Source: Eustoma russellianum (taxonomy: Eukaryota > Streptophyta > Magnoliopsida > Gentianales > Gentianaceae). Taken from it: a DNA stretch of 64,000 bases. The stretch is taken from the NCBI GenBank assembly GCA_036186865.1, contig AP025067.1, positions 13,006,804 through 13,070,803 on the forward strand. The letters are read 5' to 3'. The position numbers and the translations under genes were made by a program. Below the pieces are notes generated by a model. It searched no databases. It was given only the letters and a program-made list of their open reading frames with translations, and was not told where the DNA came from. Shown piece after piece: positions 33,414 to 45,463 of the stretch; the stretch's first letter is position 1, and every line of letters begins with the position of its first letter.

Positions 33414-33852
33414 ACCTGGTATGATCCTCATTCCATTTTCCTTGATCTTTTTAGCATGTCATCTATATTTCTTTCACTCAGTCACACATTTATTTTGTGC
33501 ATGGACACGATCCCGTTTCTCATTGGTCTGCTTCATCACCGGCGGCTTTGCTATTTCTGACGGAACGAGGGCACACCAACCGTGGACCTCTACATGGCTT
33601 ACATTCATTTTGCAATTTTTGTATTCTTTTCGGCTTGTACATTATTTCATTTTTCACTGTAGAGCCTATAAACATTCCATCTATATAAATATGTACGCTT
33701 TTTCCTTCGCCAAGGTTTTATCCACAAGGGTGGTTTTTCTTGGTAAGGTTTTAATGCGGCATATCATATACATTTGGATGTTGATAATCATATACTGCTA
33801 CTATCGCCATGCTTTTCTGATTTGTAATAAGGCTTTCCTCCGCCAGAAGTGA
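32794..33852 (+). other. 352-codon open frame in LINE E 3' region (possible ORF3)
   Basis: This frame spans all three hairpin modules and the tail hairpin without a stop. Each module reads as VFHMDW (or MDW) followed some residues later by G-R-x-G-M-I. B has a 297-codon frame in the same phase. No known domain or catalytic motif is seen; the product would be very hydrophobic and Cys-rich. T-rich composition and RNA-level conservation can explain it, so coding is not established. Confidence 0.25.
33709..33744 (+). other. LINE E 3' tail hairpin
   Basis: The outer arms are GCCAAG and CTTGGT (the closing pair is G-U), the inner stem CCAC / GTGG, with an AAGG loop, 36 nt. Confidence 0.78.
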
Positions 33853-33880
33853 GGGATAATTCAAATAAAAATTTTCCTTT

Positions 33881-33882
<2 letters not shown>

Positions 33883-33923
<41 letters not shown>
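33883..33923. repeat. (TA)n microsatellite after LINE E
   Basis: An uninterrupted AT dinucleotide run directly follows the A-rich 3' end of E. Confidence 0.95.
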
Positions 33924-33925
<2 letters not shown>

Positions 33926-34188
33926 CTTTTCTCCCTTCCAACACATTGATTATATTCTGTGTGTTTTTCTAATTGCTTAAATGGTGAAAATTATCGTGTC
34001 CGAGGATTTTTATTTGGTTTAATTTATATCTACTGACTTAGGTTGCTACCGACTAATTTATGTAATCCTATTGTATATTCGAAACGTTCATTATCTAGTC
34101 CCATCAAGTTCCGCTATATTCGTTAACTTATCGATCGATTATTATTCGAGCGTTTTTAACTCCGATATATAATGCCGATGTAGCGCCC
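33924..34188 (-). repeat. Gypsy-family LTR remnant, continuation
   Basis: This matches the stretch near 60680-60880 inside the solo LTR (TTTTTATTTGGTTTAATTTA, TAGTCCCATC, CGTTAAC, TAACTCCGATAT). It is the continuation of 19794-21145 beyond the LINE cluster. It ends where a new LTR copy begins at 34189. Confidence 0.75.
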
Positions 34189-35320
34189 CATCCGATACTA
34201 GGGTCTCGGCACGGTACACCCGCCGTATTCTACTACGAGAAGTACAAGACGACGTCACCATACATGTACAAATCATAGTAACATGTATCGATAAGCAGAA
34301 ACAAAATGACATAAGCAGAAAAAAACGTCAAAAGGAGTACTTCCTAACACATCCGCATGAGTGTCATAGATACAACCATAATACAAAATATCAAAATACA
34401 GAGCTGAATATCCAAAAATACAAAAGAGGCCGTTGCCAGGTACTAATCAGATCCATACGTCTAGTCTCGGGGCTCGTCTTCAATGAACTCTGGTTCAGGG
34501 TCTTGTGGATCTGTATGGTGAAATAAAGGGGTGAGCGATAATGAATCCCTCAGCAAGTAGCTCCACCTACGTTCGTCAAGTGGATCATACATAGGGGACG
34601 GGGTTGTGGGTGATACAGTATGGTGTAACGCAAGTATCATAATGCTCAATGTAGATAGGAATAGTAAAGCATAAAGTAAATGTTGAAGAATAAAGCATAG
34701 TGTAAGTGCAGAAATAATAAAGTAGATATCATGCATTACTATCACAGATTGACAACACCATAAAAGGAACATACTTTATAGCTAAACAAACTTGTCATAG
34801 TTACTTCGTTCTGGTGTGCGATCTTCCTTGGATTGTTCTTGTTATTCTGTAATCATACTTGTTTTGTTTTAGAGATTCGTGATTTAGGGTTATTCGGGGG
34901 TACATGAGACATGATTGTAATGTATGCATCGTGAAACTTTTTGAAAAAAGAAAACCTTTCATTTTATAATTGCTTAAACATGACATGACATGGTTGAATA
35001 TAGCACTTTGCATAACATAAGAATTGTATCCGCAACATACCGAATGATCTCTCGAGTAGCCACGAGTACCGTCTATGAATCCCAATGGTCCAACCTCGGT
35101 TACATCATACGTATATAGGACAAACGTTGACACGCTATACCAGAGAACCCGAGTTCCAGACGTGGTGTTACACTCTAACATAACATATTTGCCTCTGACA
35201 TCCTCCCCCAGGACCAGACATCAGGCAGCTCTCCATTCTGAACGCCGTAGACGTAACAGAAAAGGTAGAGAACCTTTACCCTGGGCAAGGTGTTACACTC
35301 AGCCTGCATATCATGCGTAT
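34189..35320 (-). repeat. Gypsy-family LTR (minus), first segment
   Basis: It starts TGTAGCGCCCC on the plus strand, i.e. it ends GGGGCGCTACA in LTR sense, and closely matches the start of 56742-60986 and the 3' ends of the LTRs of the 35321-47356 element. It is interrupted at 35320 by that element and continues at 47362-48420. The far end lies beyond 64000, so it is unknown whether this is a solo LTR or part of an element. No gene is seen. Confidence 0.8.
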
Positions 35321-38300
35321 TGTTACGACCCGCCTTCTGTACCGGATAATTAAACTACGTGGTTATGTAACAAGACTTAGTATACCACTTTAATTAAATG
35401 ATTGGAGGCCATAAGTTAAGTTACAACCATGTTTCTAATTAAAATACCCTTGGAAGGATGACACCATATTTAATCCAAAATGTGAAATTCTATCAAAATA
35501 GGTGTAGAATATCCTAAAAAATACCTTACCTAGCCTACCCCCTCCTATCCCCTTATGGCCGCCCCTCCCTCTTGCCTTGAGAAGACCAAAAAGCTTCTAA
35601 CCCATTCTTACAAGCAACACTCTTCCACCTTAGGCTTCACATAACCAACATGCATAGGCTATCTTTCTTACACAAGTTTCCCTTGAGACATGCCAACACC
35701 TTCTTCAAGGAAATGAAATCATTCTTCGCCCATCTCCACTCTTCTAACCGAGTTTTAAGGGAGAAGGGAGGAGGAAGCTCATTTGGTTCACATCAAGTCT
35801 TGGAACCTAAACATCTCTCCACCTCACTCTAGCATTTCTTCATACATTCAAGACAACTGCATCTTCCCTTAGAAGCCTCCAACCGTATCCCTTAGAAGGT
35901 GATGGAAGGAAAAGCTCTTCAAACCTAGAGGAACAAAGGAGAGCAACAAACTAAGAAACTTTCTTCAAAACATTAAGGTATGCTTTAGATTGATGATCTT
36001 CAAAGATTCTCACTTCAAGGTGTTCTCCCTAACTTTCTTCTCACCTTTTAACCCGTGTCTAATGTAGAGCCAAGGGAGGGAGAAAAACTCGTTCAAGTTG
36101 ATGGAAAAGGAAGAATCTTTCTTAACATCTAGGTTGGACCAAGAAAAATGTAAGAATTGCCTTAAGAAATCTTCTTAGAATTCTTATGTTTCATCTTTTC
36201 TAAGCTTGAATCTCTCCGTCACCCACTCTATGTCAAAACCGTCCTCCCTTAGGTGAAGAAGGAGAGTGACATCTTCAAGTGTAGTCCAAGAACAAGCTCA
36301 CTTTAAGTATTCAAGCTTTAAACCAAGGTTAATAAGGCAAGTCTCTCTCTTAGATTCTCCATGTTATTTTGAAAATTATGAAACTATGTTCATATATAAA
36401 ATAGGATCATTCAAGACTAGCTTCAAGGTATTTCCTTTTTATAATGCTATAAAGATTATGTTGTGCATGTGTGGTTGAAGATTAAATCTTGTGTGTTATG
36501 ACATGAGCTGGATTAGAGACTTGAACACTGTTTAATATGATTATGTATGTGAAGATCTAATTAGAATCAAGTCTCATATGTACATGCATGTATATTACTT
36601 GAACATAGTGTTAAGTTTCGCCCAAAATGTGTGTTGCATGTTGGCTAAAATTGACTATCTTGCTTTCTTTTGAACATATATGATATGAAAGGATTATGTT
36701 GCATTCTTAACATGTTTAGTTACCATCTTAAAATTTCCAATGAATTTGACCCCCTTTTTAGATAATACACCATATTAAAGTTGAGTTCTTGAGCACTAAT
36801 TTTAAATGTATGATAACCATCTTCTTTATTTAAAGTAATATATGCAATATCTACCCAAAATGGGGTTGTTTTTGAATCCCCTCCCCCATGGAGCACGGTT
36901 TTAAGCACATTAAAGGAGTTTAATCTTGCAATGAAGGCTAAGGAAGGTATATTAATATGCTCTTTTTCAATCATTATGCTTTCTTTGTGATTTTGATTTT
37001 TAAGCATGTAACTTTTAGTAAATAAGAAAGCATGTTCATTCCACATATTTATGACCATATGAACATCCTATTTTGTGAGATAAAGTGGGCATAGGAAATT
37101 ATAAAACAAGTAAAAGAGTAAAAGATTAAAAGAAAGTGAAGTATCTTGAGGGGTATAGAGCACCCATACCCCACGGTTTTGGGGGTGGGGTGTGACACAC
37201 CTCACTTGCTTCAACTTGAACTCATTTCCATGATATTTGTATTATGTATGTTATGTGAAAACCATGTTCTTGTTATTTATGTAATATGTTATGCCGAGGT
37301 TATGTTTTAGAATAAGTTTTGGATACTTTGAAATTACTAATGTTTTTCTATGATTTTAGGAGAATGGTGCAAGGTGGATTCAAAAATATGTTTAAGTACA
37401 AAATTAGTCAAATTAGGAGCTGTTTTGGGGTCTTAGCCGAAAGCCCAAGAAAAAGAGGACAAAATAGGGATTTAATGATTTATCGGGTGTATTTAAGGGA
37501 ATAAGTTATGATATTCGTCAAGGTTGAGTTAAATACGACTAATGAGACTGAATGGACACTTAACGAATTGATAAACTCTCGACTAAAGTATTTTGCATCA
37601 TATTTCATGTTTTTAAAGAAAAGATGAAGTTTTTAAAGTTTACGAAAATAAGGAAGATCTCAATTGCATCAAATATGACGTTTTGAAATAACATTACATT
37701 TTGATGTCATGTTATGAAAAGCATGTTTTCAAAAAGAAAGTTAAGGTCACGTAATGAACTTATCAACACAACGGATAATTCCAAGACATGTTATGTTTAC
37801 GTCGTCTTCGACATATTGGCAGCCGTCATGACACCCGGACCGGGATGGTGGGTGTCATGGGCATAAGTTATGTTCTGTTATGTTCTGATATGTTCATGTT
37901 CTAAGCCGAGTGTAACACCTGGGTTGGACCTAAGGGATCTCAGCATACGTCACTTTTAGTGATATGTACATATTGCGTAATACCTTGGTTGGACCAAAGG
38001 AAGCCATATCTGTACTTATGACTATTTGGGGGATTATTCCATATGTCTTTGATAAAGTTCTTACGTGGAGATGACCATCATAAGTTATGTCATGTTTTTC
38101 ATATGTACGAAAGGACATTTCATGCATTTTAACATCATGTTTTATTTAATTTCAAGTTACAAACTAAAGAAGACCTTTAAAGTTGAAGATAAGAAAAATG
38201 TTAAATTCATGGGTAGAAGGATGGCGACTAGGCTAAGATATGAATTTATAGGTTAGGAATGAACATGTTTCGACTGAACTTTTACGGGACTAGGTAGAAT

Positions 38301-38889
38301 AGATTTGAGTTCTGTATGTGATGATATTATAGATGTATTCTTTTATCTGTTGCTACATATATTTTATTTATGTGATTTCATATAGATGATGTGTGTGATG
38401 TTAATTATTTTCTTAACTGAGACACGAAACGTTACTTATGCTATTACTTATGTTTTACCATCATGTCTCATCTTGGTTGATCCAGTATGGCGGCTCTAAA
38501 GGATGGACTTGCTAGGTGATTTATAAATCGCCTAACCGTTGTGTATATATAAATTTTTCAGAGGACAGGATTTATGAGGTTGAGTACATCGGAGATAAGA
38601 CGAGAAGAGATGATCAGTGAGCCGGCGATGTAGGCCTCAAGATGATGATCTTTCTTTTTGTCAAATGATTATATCATGGACTTCTAACTTTTGTTGGATT
38701 CTGATGTACTCTATGTTGGGATAATGTGATGTATCTGCTGAATTGTTATTTTAAGTTTTATGCTTCCGCGATATCCGTTTATGTCTCAGATGAGAAGTGT
38801 TCATGAATGGCATCGATGCCTTATACTTTGCACAGCAGAGTACGACGGGTGCACCGCACCGTGACCCTAGTCTTGGGCGGGGCACTACA
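35321..38889 (+). repeat. 5' LTR of gag-only gypsy element
   Basis: It runs from TGTTACGACCCGCC to GGGGCACTACA. It is AT-rich and non-coding; a 60-codon frame at 35650-35832 recurs in the 3' LTR (41057-41239) only because the LTRs are copies. Confidence 0.93.
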
Positions 38890-38891
38890 GT

Positions 38892-38903
38892 TGGTATCAG
38901 AGC
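38892..38903 (+). other. Primer binding site (initiator tRNA-Met type)
   Basis: TGGTATCAGAGC lies 2 nt after the LTR end. It is complementary to the 3' end of plant initiator tRNA-Met, the usual primer for both plant gypsy and copia elements. Confidence 0.95.
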
Positions 38904-39224
38904 CCAGGCTCTAGATCCACAGCGGACAGCATTAAGAGAGCAACGACATGTATTAGGCTATGATCGTAGAACCTAGGTTATGATTGTAGAACTTAAGCAA
39001 GGATCGTAGAGTCTAAGTATACGATCTTAGACCGAGTGCGACAGTCTTAGTATAGATCCCTTAGAATGGTTTACAAAAAGAGTCTCAGAATACTCATGCT
39101 TCCACTTAGCGCTGAATAAATTAACATAGGGTCACAATAAGTAAACTGCTTTCCTCTGAATATGCATATTCCTTAAAATTTAAACGTATTCCCTAACTGC
39201 GCTAATTTAACTGTCTGAAATAGG

Positions 39225-40290
39225 ATGTCATCCCAATCTGACAGACAGACACCGTTACCTGCCCCATAGGGGTCATCACCAGAGTCAGAGTGGACACTGT
39301 CACCGCCGGCACAGATTTTATCTCCGGTGGCTCAGTTTTCAGGGGAGGTATTCCGGGCATTTCTCGAAGCTCTGATACAAGTCCGCCAGATAAATGAGGA
39401 TGCATAGGCTCCACCACCATCCACCCAGTCAGGGCCTCATATGAACAGTGACTTCTATTATGGACAACTGGTCACTGCTAGGGTGCTTAGTTTTGATGGA
39501 GAGCCATACACTAGTAAGGCGGAAAGATGGCTGGATGATGTCGAAAGGGGTTTCTAGCTAGCATGGGTGCCTGAAAAGGTAAAGGCACAGATTGTTCTGC
39601 CCTTTCTAGTGGGTAGCGCCAATCACTGGTGGACGAATCATATTCAGCCACTGCCCCGACCGACGACCTGGGTGTAGTTCTTGGAACAGTTCTGCGGTTT
39701 TTATCTCTCTCCAACACTGATTATACATAGAGAAAGGGAGTTCGATACCCTGAGACAGGAGACTGATGAATCAGTTTCGGAGTATTTTTGGCGATTCATC
39801 ACTCTGGATCGCCATGTTCCTGAGATAATGGGTAATGACAGGCTGAAGATGGTCAAGTTCCGACGTGGTCTAAATCTTCGGATCTGGAATTGGTTAATTG
39901 GTACACCCCTAGCCAATTTTAAGAGATTATTATAAGACTGTTATAGGGTGGAGCACATTGTTGAGGTATCGGACCAAGAGGCTAGGAACATGAGACCTAG
40001 GAGTAACATTGAGAATCAAACCAAAAGATGGGGTTCGTACCCTCAGTGGACTGATGGATGATCTCATCATCAGTCATCCTATTGGTATCAGTCTCAGCAA
40101 CAAAGGAGGACCACCACAGCGGTTCTGATATGTCAAAGGTGTCAGAGACAGCATATCAGTGAATGATGCGTAGGGAACAATGTTTGCTTTCGATGCGACC
40201 GGACTGGACACGTAAACAGAAACTGCCCAAGGAGAAGAGGAGATTCGCTGAGAAGGGCGCCGCAAGAAGGACCCTCCCAGACCAGTGCTC
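39225..40290 (+). pseudogene. Gypsy gag-like pseudogene
   Basis: From the ATG at 39225 one frame can be followed to the CCHC knuckle CFRCDRTGHVNRNC at about 40185-40226 and slightly beyond. Retrotransposon gag-type sequence is clear in the middle (RWLDDVERGF, AWVPEKVKAQIVLPFLVGSA, ANHWWTN, EREFDTLRQETDESVSEYF, FRRGL). At least six nonsense codons interrupt it, including TAG at 39267-39269; several are TAG where Gln is plausible (CAG to TAG). No indel is needed to keep the frame, so decay was by transitions. The protein would form the capsid of the element. Confidence 0.85.
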
Positions 40291-40716
40291 AGTATTAGGA
40301 GCTCCTAGATACCGATAATTTGGATGTCGGATATTAAAACAGGTATGTACGAGTCCGTAAATTATTTGAGTCACTACTTTCAAGTTGAAATGTGGATTCA
40401 GTTATGAATAGTTGAGATGTTCACAACCAAAAACTTAAATTGCCCTGAATAGCACCGGAAAGGTACGGAGGTTAGTATAACCTAAGCAGGTAATGTAATA
40501 AATTCTCTGAAGATTATATTAGGCTTCAACAGCTCAATTGCACTAAGAATTTCCAACGTAGAGCCACTAAGTGATGATTCCAGAAAGGCATGTTCGAACA
40601 CCGGATCAGGGTACTGAATGAGGTTCGGAACATGTGATAGGGATAAAATTTGTAGTGTGACACTAAGCAGTGGATTATGATTAAACTTACAAGTTTTGAG
40701 GACGAAACTTTTTATA
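40291..40716 (+). other. Internal tail of gypsy element, no coding signal
   Basis: About 430 bp between gag and the polypurine tract. No protease, RT or integrase motif is seen in any frame; the pol region has been lost in this lineage or copy. Confidence 0.7.
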
Positions 40717-40728
40717 AGGGGGAGGAAT
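40717..40728 (+). other. Polypurine tract
   Basis: AAGGGGGAGGAA lies directly before the 3' LTR start TGTTACGACC. It is the plus-strand primer site for second-strand synthesis. Confidence 0.93.
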
Positions 40729-42398
40729 GTTACGACCCGCCTTCTGTACCGGATAATTAAACTACGTGGTTATGTAACAAGACGTAGTATACCACTTTAA
40801 TTAAATGATTGGAGGCCATAAGTTAAGTTACAACCATATTTCTAATTAAAATACCCTTGGAAGCATGACACCATATTTAATCCAAAATGTGAAATTTTAT
40901 CAAAATAGGTGTAGAATATCCTAGAAAATACCTCACCTAGCCTACCCCCTCCTTTCCCCATATGGCCGCCCCTCCCTCTTGCCTTGAGAAGACCAAAAAG
41001 CTTCCAACCCATTCTTACAAGCAACACTCGTCCACCCTAGGCTTCACATCACAAACATGCATAAGCTATCTTTCTTACACAAATTTCCCTTCGGACATGC
41101 CAAAACCTTCTTCAAGGAAATGAAATCATTCTTCACCCATCTCCACTCTTCCAACCGAGTTTTAAGGGAGAAGGGAGGAGGAAGTTCATTTGGTTCACAT
41201 CAAGTCTTGCAACCTAAACATCTCTCCACCTCACTCTAGCATTTCTTCATACATTCAAGACAACTCCATCTTCCCTTAGAAGCCTCCAACCGTATCCATT
41301 AGAAGGTGATGGAAGGAAAAGCTCTTCAAGCCTAGAGGAACAAAGGAGAGCAAGAAACTAAGAAACTTTCTTCAAAACATTAAGGTATGCTTTAGATTGA
41401 TGATCTTCAAAGATTCTCACTTCAAGAAGTTCTCCCTACCTTTCTTCTCACCTTTTAACCCGTGTCTAATGTAGAGCCAAGGGAGGGAGAAAAACTCGTT
41501 CAAGTTGAGGGAAAAGGAAGAAGCTTTCTTGACATCTAGGTTGGACCAAGAAAAATGTAAGAATTTCCTTAAGAAATCTTCTTAGAATTCTTATGTTTCA
41601 TCTTTTCTAAGCTTGAATCTCTGCCTCACCCACTCTATGTCAAAACCGTCCTCCCTTAGGTGAAGAAGGAGAGTGACATCTTCAAGTGTAGTCCAAGAAC
41701 AAGCTCACTTTAGGTATTCAAGCTTTAAACCAACGCTTATAAGGCAAGTCCCTCTCTTAGATTCTCCATGTTATTTTGAAAATTATGAAACTATGTTCAT
41801 ATATAAAATAGGATCATTCAAGACTAGCTTCAAGTTATTTCCTTATTATAATGCTACAAACATTATGTTTTGCATGTGTGGTTGAAGATTAAATCTTGTG
41901 TGTTATGACATGAGCTAGGGTTAGAGACTTGAACACTATTTAATATGATTACATATGTGAAGATCTTCTTAGAATCAAGTCTCATATGTACATGCATGTA
42001 TATTACTTGAACATAGTGTTAAGTTTCACCCAAAAAGTGTGTTGCATGTTAGCTAAAATTGACTATCTTGCTTTCTTTTGAACATATATGATGTGAAATG
42101 ATTATGTTGCATTCTTAACATGTTCAATTACCATCTTAAAATTTCCTATGAATTTGACCCCTTTTTTAGATAATACATCATATTAAGGTTGAGTTCTTGA
42201 GCACTAATTTTAAATGTATGATAACCATGTTCTTTATTTAAAGTAATATATACAATATCTACCTAAAATGGGGCTGTTTTTGAAACCCCCCCCCCTATGG
42301 AGCACGGTTTTAAGCACATTAAAGGAGTTTAATCTTGCAATGAAGGCTAAGAAAGGTATGTTAATATGCTCTTTTTCAATCATTATGCTTTCTTTGTT
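40729..42398 (+). repeat. 3' LTR of gypsy element, left part
   Basis: Collinear with 35321 to about 36990 of the 5' LTR with scattered base changes. It is interrupted by a solo LTR flanked by ATTTT (42399-42403 and 45464-45468). Confidence 0.93.
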
Positions 42399-42403
42399 AT
42401 TTT

Positions 42404-45400
42404 TGTAGGATCTGCAAGGCACCACTAGAAGGGGGGGTTGAATAGGTGGTGTGGAAAGTGTGGTTTTTAAAATTTCTTTAAACTTGAACAATTAAACTTC
42501 TGAAAACAGGTTCTGTTTTCAGGACCTGTTTTAAAACGTTTTTAAAACCAGGTTAGAGGTCTCCAAAAATTCTGAAATTTTGAGAGAACTTAGCCTCAGA
42601 TGTTATGAGGGTCCCCTAAAAATTTCAAATTAAAATTCAACCTTTAACCCCTTCAAAAACCGTTGGTAATCAGATTGTGCGAATCTGCCAGAAACGGTAG
42701 TCGGTTTTGAAAAATTTATTCCTATTTGTGTGTAAGTCCAAATGCTCTGAAAATTTAACCACTACCTCCTTATATACTATATTTAAATGGGTGGAAACAG
42801 TTTTGCAAAATTCTTTTGGAAAGTAGGTCAACTACAATCAAAGTCTCAACCTTTGCAAGTCTGAAAATCAGACTGCACTAGTCTCAGATCTTTTGATGTT
42901 TGATCGACTTATACTTATCCAAAAGGGTTGAAACTTGTGCCAAATTAACCCTAGAACGTGTAATTATATTTATGAAAATTTTTGTGATTTTTGAAAATCG
43001 TTTACTATTTTTTTGAATGAGAACAAGAAGGGTAATCAGTGCAGTAACTCAAAAGTAAATGCTGAAAGTAAATGACACCAAGAATTTTATACTGGTTCAG
43101 TTATAAACAACCTACTCCAGTCTTCAAGGAATACCTTCCTTGGTTCACACTAATCACACACACAACACACCTTACCACAGGGTTGATAGAGTTACACCTA
43201 ACTCCAACCATTTACAAACCTTGTATTGTTAGTACAATTTGCACGAACACCACCACCTTGCACGAATGAAGATTGATCACACCTTGATCAATCTTTTACA
43301 AAGATATATAATGAGTGGTGGTCTATGTCAAGCCTATTCAAGATTGAAAGATATGAATACAATAGGCTTACAAGAAGAGAGAAAGAAAGAGAATGTAGAA
43401 GAAGAAGAGCTAGGCTTTTTGATCACTTTAATTTGCAATGCTTGGCCCTTGTTTTGTTTGCTCTCTTCTCTTTCCTTTTAACATGGTCCAGCCGTCCCCC
43501 ATGTGGTGTCTCCCCCTCTTGAAAATTATCTTTTAAGTCCTTGAGAGGGTGTAAGACATCATTGTGACAATGTCTTGATTACTTGGCATCTTCTTATTGG
43601 ATGATCATTTAGTCTTCGCTTACTTGGCACCTTCTCATTGGATGAATGTTGTCATCATTGATGACTTGGAAAAATCTGAGAATTTCACTTAAACATGTGC
43701 CAAAAATCATCACAAAATAACTTCCATAAATCATAAGATATATCACATAAATTGCAAGATAAAAATCCTTCCCAACTTAAGCATAATTTCGGCCATAATG
43801 TCTTATTGCCATGCTGAAAATTCAGCATGTGCATCACTCAATTCTATTCAAAATAATGCCAAATATCCTTTGATTTTTTCTTTATAAAATGAATCACCAA
43901 GTTATGGTAAGTATTGCTATCTCATGAGAAATGAACTTGGACACTTCCAAGCTAACAAATTCGGCCACCATGTCTTACACATGCTGAAAAATTTTCAGCA
44001 TGTGTAATATATAAAATATTACACTTTATTAATTTAAATAATATTCAAATCATTTCCGTTTCTTCTTCCAATCAATCACACAATAAAAGATGACAAATTA
44101 TATCTCATTTAAGTGATAAAATCGGCCAGCAATATTTAGCATGCTGAACTTTTCAGCATGTGATATAAGAGAGATATATTTTGAATTCTTACCATTTGTA
44201 GCTTCTCTCTTCAATTCACCAACATTGTATGATTGATCCTTGACCAATCAATATGACAAAAAGGCTCCAAATAAGCTCCATCTCAGCTGTAGGTGGCGTT
44301 GGAAATGATTGTGCATGTGCTGAAATTTATTTTTGCAAACTTTGTAAAATAATGCACATTTAATAATACACACATGTTATATTCCAATCAGCCCTTAATT
44401 TAATTTTCTAGAACACTTTAAGATGTATATCATATGTAAAAAGTGTCTAGATATATGTCACATGATGTACCAAAAACGTTCCATGTGTTGTGTGCGTAGA
44501 AAACCGAATTTTCGATATTTATCGATTACCCGATTTTTCTCTAATATAAATTCCAACTTTTCCACATGTTATATATATATTATGTTATACATAATATATA
44601 TAATATATACTTTAAATCTCAGCACTTGGCTGGTCTAAAGTGGTACCATTAGCATGTGACAAAATTAAACTTGGAATATTCACATTTTGGCCTTAATGTG
44701 GAGTAATTTGTGTGTGCCAACATGGAAAGCATTTTTGGCTGATTTTCCAGTGATGTGCACGAAATTTACATCAAATTTTGATGTATAAGGGCTGGCCATT
44801 TATTTATGGCAAGTACGTGACACGTTGGCGAAGTTTCGGTATTCGCCCGATACGACAATTTTCGGTTTAGAACCTTTTATCGTGTCGTATTTGATTTGTC
44901 ATCACCATATCTTATATCATATGATATAAGACCTGAATATACTCATAAATATGAGTTAAGTATAGTGGTGTAACGTTAACATACGTACGTAAAGTATATA
45001 ACGTGTCGGTAGTACGTTGGAATACATATGTATGTGCCTTTTTCAAAAAATCTGAAAATATATGTAATATATGTGTATATAGGCATGTATATATTAAGTG
45101 GGGAGGAGGAGAAAACTTTCCTTCCTTAGCTTTGTTGCCTTTGTGCCTTTTCCAAATGTGGCTTCCTTTAATGAACTACTTAGTTTAATAAACTAAGTAC
45201 TTCACTTAATGAACTAGTTTAGTTCATTAATAGTGGCACCTGAAAATAGTATAAACACAACAAATGTTTGCCATATGATGTAAGCTTTAACGCTTCAAGG
45301 CTCGTTAGTACGGCAACATTATATATAAGCTACATAAGGCAAGTAATAGCAATGTATGATGCATACATGTATATATATCATGCACGTTTATGCTATGTTC

Positions 45401-45463
45401 GTTTTTTTTTGTGCACATTTAAATCATGTATTTGAAAATCACTCAAACCCCTTTTTCTCTACA
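42404..45463 (-). mobile_element. Solo copia (SIRE-type) LTR, TSD ATTTT
   Basis: A 3,060-bp sequence with TG...CA ends and 5-bp duplications ATTTT on both sides, where the undisturbed 5' LTR reads through. The plus-strand beginning (TGTAGGATCTGCAAGG, ACCACTAGAAGGGGGGG, TTGAATAGG) resembles the inner end of the LTRs at 48421 and 61207 (CACCACTAGAGGGGGTGAAT), so it is oriented on the minus strand. No internal domain remains, as expected after LTR-LTR recombination. Three phased CATGCTGAA hairpins lie at 43810-44160. Confidence 0.9.
43810..44160. repeat. Three phased CATGCTGAA...TTCAGCATG hairpins
   Basis: Inverted repeats at 43810-43829, 43980-44002 and 44140-44160, each with 9-bp arms CATGCTGAA / TTCAGCATG and a 2-5-nt loop. 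Each follows a TCGGCCA motif by about 20-25 nt. The spacing is about 160-170 bp. Confidence 0.75.

Larger units (their letters stand above)
29936..33882 (+). mobile_element. LINE E, 5'-truncated in ORF2
   Basis: This plus-strand LINE begins abruptly in ORF2 just before the RT domain (QKGRVRWLQDGDANTRYF) and continues to the ORF2 stop at 32775, three hairpin modules, the tail hairpin, the box CCTCCGCCAGAAGTGAGG near 33838-33855 and an A-rich end before (TA)n at 33883. Truncation during target-primed reverse transcription is the likely cause. It belongs to the A/B/F subfamily. A target duplication would lie in TA repeats and cannot be read. Confidence 0.88.

Noticed and set aside
11489..33425. 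GGTATG after each hairpin as a splice donor
   Set aside because: It fits a donor loosely, but no matching acceptor pattern was seen, and some copies have GGTAAT or GGCTGC.
35650..35832. 60-codon frame conserved at 41057-41239
   Set aside because: Both lie at the same place in the two LTRs of one element, so similarity reflects LTR duplication rather than coding selection.
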